Assembly: GCA_964411235.1 (NCBI GenBank)
Contig: CAYPKE010000083.1
Span: 1-11,019 of the forward strand
Source of the DNA: JAAYKM01 sp964411235
GTDB lineage: Bacteria; Desulfobacterota; Syntrophia; Syntrophales; JAAYKM01
Reading direction: 5' to 3'
DNA: 11,019 nucleotides
The notes under the pieces were generated by a model. The model worked only from the letters and a program-made list of their open reading frames with translations, made no database searches and was not told where the DNA came from. The position numbers and the translations under genes are program-made. Below are positions 7,896 to 11,019 of the stretch, in pieces; position 1 is the first letter of the stretch, and each line of letters starts with the position of its first letter.

Positions 7896-8611
7896 TGCAT
7901 GAGGATCGTTTTTATAGAAAGCATCTCCAGCAGCGGGGCCTTTCTTCTTATCAAGTTCGTGTCGAAGAAACCGACTTGCTGGTAAGCACCGATACAGATA
8001 TCTATGATATTGCTTTAGATAGTGTGATTAAGTATCGGTTTATTATCAATAATTATATTCAACATCACCCTGATTTTCTCAGCGCAATGGGCCCATATCG
8101 TCCCGATTTATACGCTCCGGAAATTATAAAAGACATGATTTTGTTTTCGTCCAGATGCGGGGTAGGACCGATGGCCTCGGTAGCCGGTGCCCTTGCCCAT
8201 TTTGTTGGATCGGCCCTTCGCCGTTACAGCAAAAATGTATTAATCGAAAACGGAGGCGACGATTATCTTTACCTGCATGATGACGCCACGGTATCGATCT
8301 TTGCCGGGAATTCGCCTTTAAGCAATAAAATTTACTTAAAAATAAGGAAAATTCAAATGCCGATAGGGGTTTGCACCTCATCGGGAACGGTCGGGCATTC
8401 CCTCAGTTTTGGCAAGGCTGACGCAGTCTGCGTATTGTCACGATCAGCGACTCTTGCCGACGCTGCCGCCACCGCGATCGGCAACCGGGTGGTGGACAAG
8501 AAATCAATCCATCCGGCGCTCGAGTGGGGAATGGGCCTGGAAGATGTTACCGGCGTGATTATCATCATGGGTGACCGATTCGGTGTGCTGGGAGATGTTG
8601 AAATCGCCTGA
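7895..8611 (+). CDS. UPF0280 family protein (ApbE-like fold)
   Basis: A 238-residue cytoplasmic-looking protein with the signatures of UPF0280, a family related to the flavin transferase ApbE. The signatures are GVGPMASVAGALA (about 89-101), ENGGDDYL (118-125), IFAGNSPLS, GVCTSSGTVGHSLSFGKAD (158-176) and LADAAATAIGNRV. The last blocks match the C-terminal region that binds FAD/metal in ApbE proteins. The biochemical activity of UPF0280 proteins is not settled as far as I know. It has no lipobox or signal peptide, unlike canonical ApbE. Its ATG shares its A with the TGA of dnaE (TGATG), and no Shine-Dalgarno sequence lies close upstream, so translation is probably coupled to dnaE. Codon content seems somewhat more AT-rich in the first third than in dnaE. 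It closes the operon and faces the dnaJ-like gene tail to tail. Confidence 0.88.
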   Translation: MHEDRFYRKHLQQRGLSSYQVRVEETDLLVSTDTDIYDIALDSVIKYRFIINNYIQHHPDFLSAMGPYRPDLYAPEIIKDMILFSSRCGVGPMASVAGALAHFVGSALRRYSKNVLIENGGDDYLYLHDDATVSIFAGNSPLSNKIYLKIRKIQMPIGVCTSSGTVGHSLSFGKADAVCVLSRSATLADAAATAIGNRVVDKKSIHPALEWGMGLEDVTGVIIIMGDRFGVLGDVEIA

Positions 8612-8624
8612 CGGCTATTAGTTT

Positions 8625-8642
8625 ACATAATATATCTTATGT
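8625..8642. terminator. Weak AT-rich inverted repeat between convergent genes
   Basis: ACATAA (8625-8630) and TTATGT (8637-8642) around six bases lie in the 42-base gap between the convergent UPF0280 and dnaJ-like genes. Position suits a bidirectional terminator, but the stem has almost no G/C and no real T-run, so support is weak. Confidence 0.2.
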
Positions 8643-8653
8643 GTCATCAATCG

Positions 8654-9571
8654 TTACAATCCTGCATCGGCCAGATCCTTGAGTAGCGCCGTCTGTTTTT
8701 CGTCCAATCGCTTGGGGACTTCGATCGTGATTTTTACATACTGATCGCCCGCAGGGATGTTTTTCGTTGCCGGAACGCCGTAACCCTTCATTCTTATCTT
8801 TGTATTGCTCTGCGTTCCCGGCGGAATTTTGATTCGCTTAATCGAACCCTCTACCGTCGGCACTTCAATGCTACCACCTGAAACAGCCTGGCTGTAACGA
8901 ATGGATTTTTCGATATAGATGTCGTTCCCATCTCTGGCAAAAATCGGATGCGGCAGAATGCCGATTTCCAGATAAAGATCGCCGGCCGGGCCGCCGTTTG
9001 CCCCGGGCATTCCCTTGCCTGCAAGGCGGAGCTTCTTTCCGGCGTTGATCCCTTTGGGAATTTTGACGTTGATTTCTTCCACACGGTCCCGTTTCTGGAT
9101 GGCAATTTTCTTTTCCGCTCCGAATACGGATTCCTCAAGGTTTATGGCGATGCTGTAATAAAGATCTTCTCCTTTTTGCGGCATGGCATGATAACTCTGC
9201 CCTCCACCGAAGAAAGAGCCGAATGGATCGGACTGGCCCTGGGCGTAAGCCGCCCGCCCGCGACTGCCGCCGAAACCAAAACCCAGGTCCCTCAGTATCT
9301 CGTTTAAATCGAACCCGCGGAAGATGTCTTCCTGACTGAACCGTTGTTTGAATGTATCGGCGGAACCGAACTGATCATATTCTTTGCGTTTGTTTTGATC
9401 ACTCAGTACGGCATAGGCTTCATTTATTTTTTTAAATTTTTCCTCTGCTTCTTTATTGCCGGGATTTTTATCAGGATGATACTTTAAGGCCAGTTTCCGG
9501 TAGGCCTTTTTAATGTCATCCGCCGATGAGGCTTTTTCAACTCCTAAAATTTTATAATAATCTTCAGCCAT
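8654..9571 (-). CDS. DnaJ-family co-chaperone, CbpA-like type without zinc finger
   Basis: Stimulates the ATPase of a DnaK/Hsp70 and delivers unfolded clients. It is cytoplasmic. The 305-residue product has a J domain (2-69) with the HPD triad at 32-34 and KFKKINEAYAVLSD after it. A Gly/Phe-rich linker follows (about 88-130, FGFGGS, DPFGSFFGGG). Two beta-sandwich client-binding domains come next: INVKIPKGINAGKKLRLAGK and DLYLEI, then SGGSIEVPTVEG with KIRMKGYGVP. The CxxCxGxG zinc repeats of classical DnaJ are absent, which puts it with CbpA/type II J proteins. The length matches CbpA (306). GAGG lies eight bases before the ATG at 9571. No dnaK or grpE is nearby, and no CIRCE element is seen upstream. 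cbpA would be a fair symbol, but orthology versus a second DnaJ paralogue cannot be decided here. Confidence 0.93.
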   Translation of the reverse strand: MAEDYYKILGVEKASSADDIKKAYRKLALKYHPDKNPGNKEAEEKFKKINEAYAVLSDQNKRKEYDQFGSADTFKQRFSQEDIFRGFDLNEILRDLGFGFGGSRGRAAYAQGQSDPFGSFFGGGQSYHAMPQKGEDLYYSIAINLEESVFGAEKKIAIQKRDRVEEINVKIPKGINAGKKLRLAGKGMPGANGGPAGDLYLEIGILPHPIFARDGNDIYIEKSIRYSQAVSGGSIEVPTVEGSIKRIKIPPGTQSNTKIRMKGYGVPATKNIPAGDQYVKITIEVPKRLDEKQTALLKDLADAGL

Positions 9572-9644
9572 TTCTCTAACCTCGATTGGTCATGTTTTCG
9601 CGCTCTAATGGATTTTCAATTCCAGCACTTTTTTCTTACAGTGA

Positions 9645-9654
9645 GTTAATTAAC
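9645..9654. promoter_or_regulatory. Perfect palindrome, possible operator for the dnaJ-like gene
   Basis: GTTAATTAAC reads the same on both strands. It lies about 75 bases upstream of the dnaJ-like start and overlaps the -10 region that would follow the minus-strand TTGACT at 9669-9674. The site suits a repressor, but AT-rich palindromes also arise by chance. Confidence 0.25.
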
Positions 9655-9674
9655 AACAAAAGAAAAAAAGTCAA
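9647..9674 (-). promoter_or_regulatory. Candidate promoter of the dnaJ-like gene
   Basis: On the minus strand TTGACT (9674-9669) is a good -35, matching five of six bases. After 16 bases comes TAATTA (9652-9647), a poor -10. A T-rich spacer separates them. No heat-shock sigma-32 or CIRCE sequence was found. Confidence 0.25.
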
Positions 9675-9717
9675 CACGGCCACAAAAAATAATGGCAAAT
9701 GAATGGTGCAGTCTTTA

Positions 9718-9742
9718 TAATGAACAATTATACTATTCATTA
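9718..9742. repeat. Inverted repeat in AT-rich spacer
   Basis: TAATGAA (9718-9724) and TTCATTA (9736-9742) form a perfect 7-bp inverted repeat around 11 bases. It overlaps a plus-strand TATAAT at 9716-9721. The half-site spacing of about 18 bases centre to centre would suit a dimeric regulator, but no regulator is known. Confidence 0.3.
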
Positions 9743-9820
9743 CAGATAGTTGCTTATTATATATAAACGAATACATAAATTATAATAACAAAAATGAAAT
9801 GCTTGTGTCCTATTAAGCGA

Positions 9821-9849
9821 TTGTCAAAATGCATTAGTTATTGTAGAAA
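9821..9849 (+). promoter_or_regulatory. Candidate sigma-70 promoter of glnS
   Basis: TTGTCA (9821-9826, five of six) and TAGAAA (9844-9849, four of six) are 17 bases apart. Transcription would begin near 9856, leaving a leader of about 60 bases before the glnS ATG. Confidence 0.4.
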
Positions 9850-9874
9850 CCTTTGCGATATTCAATAAATTGAA

Positions 9875-9891
9875 GGGACGGACCACGTCCT
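9875..9891 (+). promoter_or_regulatory. Small hairpin in the glnS leader
   Basis: GGACG (9876-9880) and CGTCC (9886-9890) pair around GACCA, with a possible G-U pair outside. It lies just before the AAAGG at 9898-9902 that probably serves glnS. It may influence ribosome access but is too short and U-run-free to be a terminator. Confidence 0.25.
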
Positions 9892-9914
9892 GGAAAGAAA
9901 GGATACAAAGATCA

Positions 9915-11019
9915 ATGGAAGAGAGTCGCCTTCCCTGCCCTTCTGATTTTATCAGAGATATCATCAACCAAGACTTGGAGGAAGGAAAAAATCAGGGCCG
10001 TGTGGCTACGCGATTTCCCCCCGAGCCGAATGGATATCCCCATATTGGACATGCCAAGTCGGTCTGTCTGAATTTCGGCATTGCCGCACAGTACAAAGGC
10101 ACCTGCAATCTGCGCATGGATGATACGGATCCGACCGGCGAAGATATGGAATATGTCAATTCAATCATACATGATATCAAATGGTTGGGTTTTGATTGGG
10201 ATGAACGTCTCTTTTATGCCTCTGATTATTATGAACAGCTTTACCGCTACGCGGTTCAATTAGTCAAGATCGGCAAAGCTTATGTATGCGACCTGAACGC
10301 GGAGGATATCCGGAATTATCGCGGGACCCTTACGGAGCCGGGCAGGGAAAGCCCTTACAGAAACCGATCCGTCGAGGAAAACCTAAACCTCTTTGAAAGA
10401 ATGCGTGCGGGAGAGTTTGAGGAAGGCAGCCGTGTGCTGCGCGCCAAGATCGATATGGCCGCAAAGAACATCACCCTTCGCGATCCGGTTATGTACCGCA
10501 TTAAAAATGAAGCGCATTACAGAACGGAATCAAAATGGTGTATCTATCCCATGTACGATTTTGCTCATTGCCTGTCCGACTATATCGAACAAATCACCCA
10601 CTCTATCTGCACCCTTGAATTTGAAAATAACCGGCCGCTCTATGACTGGTTTCTTGAACAACTGGTGGCGGGAGATCGCCCCCGGCAAATTGAATTTGCC
10701 CGCCTGAATTTAACCTATACGGTTTTGAGCAAACGGCGCCTGATTGAACTTGTCGAAAGTAAAGTAGTGAACGGCTGGGATGACCCCCGCATGCCGACTT
10801 TGTCCGGCATGCGCAGACGGGGATTCACACCCGCTGCAATCCGGGATTTCTGCGAACGGATCGGCGTCGCCAAAAACAACAGCATGATCGACGTCGCGCT
10901 GCTGGAAAATTGCGTCAGAGAAGACCTCAACGAATGCGCCCCCAGGGTCCTGGCTGTACTACATCCCCTGCGTGTCGTGATCGACAATTATCCGGAGGAA
11001 AATACGGAAGAATTCGATT
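9915..11019 (+). CDS. glnS: Glutaminyl-tRNA synthetase (partial, 3' end outside window)
   Basis: Class Ib synthetase that attaches glutamine to tRNA-Gln using ATP in the cytoplasm. The window holds 368 codons from the ATG, about two thirds of the usual length (E. coli 554). FPPEPNGYPHIGHAK carries the HIGH motif at 43-46. D69 in LRMDDTD and Y214 in YPMYDF correspond to E. coli Asp66 and Tyr211, which recognise glutamine. VLSKR (270-274) is the KMSKS-type loop. SVEENLNLFERMRAGEFEEG, CTLEFENNRPLYDW and GWDDPRMPTLSGMRRRG are strongly GlnRS-like, and the GlnRS form separates it from GluRS. The ATG at 9915 fits the E. coli N-terminus. AAAGG lies 12 bases upstream, rather far. An in-frame TTG at 9870 is an unlikely alternative start. 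The gene is divergent from the dnaJ-like gene. Confidence 0.96.
   Translation, partial: MEESRLPCPSDFIRDIINQDLEEGKNQGRVATRFPPEPNGYPHIGHAKSVCLNFGIAAQYKGTCNLRMDDTDPTGEDMEYVNSIIHDIKWLGFDWDERLFYASDYYEQLYRYAVQLVKIGKAYVCDLNAEDIRNYRGTLTEPGRESPYRNRSVEENLNLFERMRAGEFEEGSRVLRAKIDMAAKNITLRDPVMYRIKNEAHYRTESKWCIYPMYDFAHCLSDYIEQITHSICTLEFENNRPLYDWFLEQLVAGDRPRQIEFARLNLTYTVLSKRRLIELVESKVVNGWDDPRMPTLSGMRRRGFTPAAIRDFCERIGVAKNNSMIDVALLENCVREDLNECAPRVLAVLHPLRVVIDNYPEENTEEFD

Larger units (their letters stand above)
9572..9914. other. AT-rich divergent regulatory region between dnaJ-like gene and glnS
   Basis: A 343-base spacer with no gene I can support. From about 9640 to 9870 it is far richer in A/T than the flanking genes. 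It holds a perfect 10-bp palindrome (9645-9654), a 7-bp inverted repeat with an 11-base centre (9718-9742), several TATAAT-like hexamers on both strands, and candidate promoters for both neighbours. A small hairpin (9876-9890) lies in the glnS leader. No tRNA, T-box or riboswitch fold was recognised. Confidence 0.6.

Noticed and set aside
9572..9660. CIRCE element or sigma-32 promoter before the dnaJ-like gene
   Set aside because: Neither TTAGCACTC-N9-GAGTGCTAA nor a sigma-32 -35/-10 pair at proper spacing occurs.

Overview
The window reads as a piece of chromosome from a Gram-negative bacterium, most likely a Desulfobacterota/deltaproteobacterial lineage (Syntrophus- or Smithella-like is my best guess). 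This is inference. It rests on a bacterial glutaminyl-tRNA synthetase, a UPF0280 protein, a DUF1285-like protein, an exported FG-GAP repeat protein with a TolB/FlgO-like N-terminus, and genes of medium GC content. There is no sign of phage, transposon, CRISPR or plasmid functions. Most of the window is housekeeping DNA.

Layout. (1) Positions 1-1642, minus strand: the N-terminal 547 residues of a secreted FG-GAP/VCBS repeat protein that runs off the left edge. (2) Positions 1643-1881: a divergent intergenic region with two small hairpins. (3) Positions 1882-8611, plus strand: a compact five-gene run, dtd (D-aminoacyl-tRNA deacylase), a DUF1285-like gene, guaB (IMP dehydrogenase, TTG start), dnaE (replicative DNA polymerase III alpha) and a UPF0280/ApbE-like gene. 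Gaps are 4, 20 and 68 bases, then a one-base overlap, so it is probably one operon. (4) Positions 8612-8653: a short convergent gap. (5) Positions 8654-9571, minus strand: a DnaJ-family co-chaperone of the zinc-finger-less CbpA type. (6) Positions 9572-9914: a strikingly AT-rich divergent regulatory region. (7) Positions 9915-11019, plus strand: the first two thirds of glnS, cut by the right edge.

How the genes work together. The operon mixes translation quality control (Dtd), guanine nucleotide synthesis (GuaB) and chromosome replication (DnaE), which would link GTP/dGTP supply and growth to polymerase production. GlnS charges tRNA-Gln directly. The DnaJ-like protein would work with a DnaK encoded elsewhere.

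The most informative observation is that the DnaE PHP domain keeps all nine presumed metal ligands that E. coli DnaE has largely lost, which suggests built-in 3'-5' proofreading. I found no convincing undescribed multi-gene system. The less explained parts are the UPF0280 and DUF1285 genes embedded in the replication/nucleotide operon, the exported FG-GAP protein, and the AT-rich dnaJ-glnS spacer.
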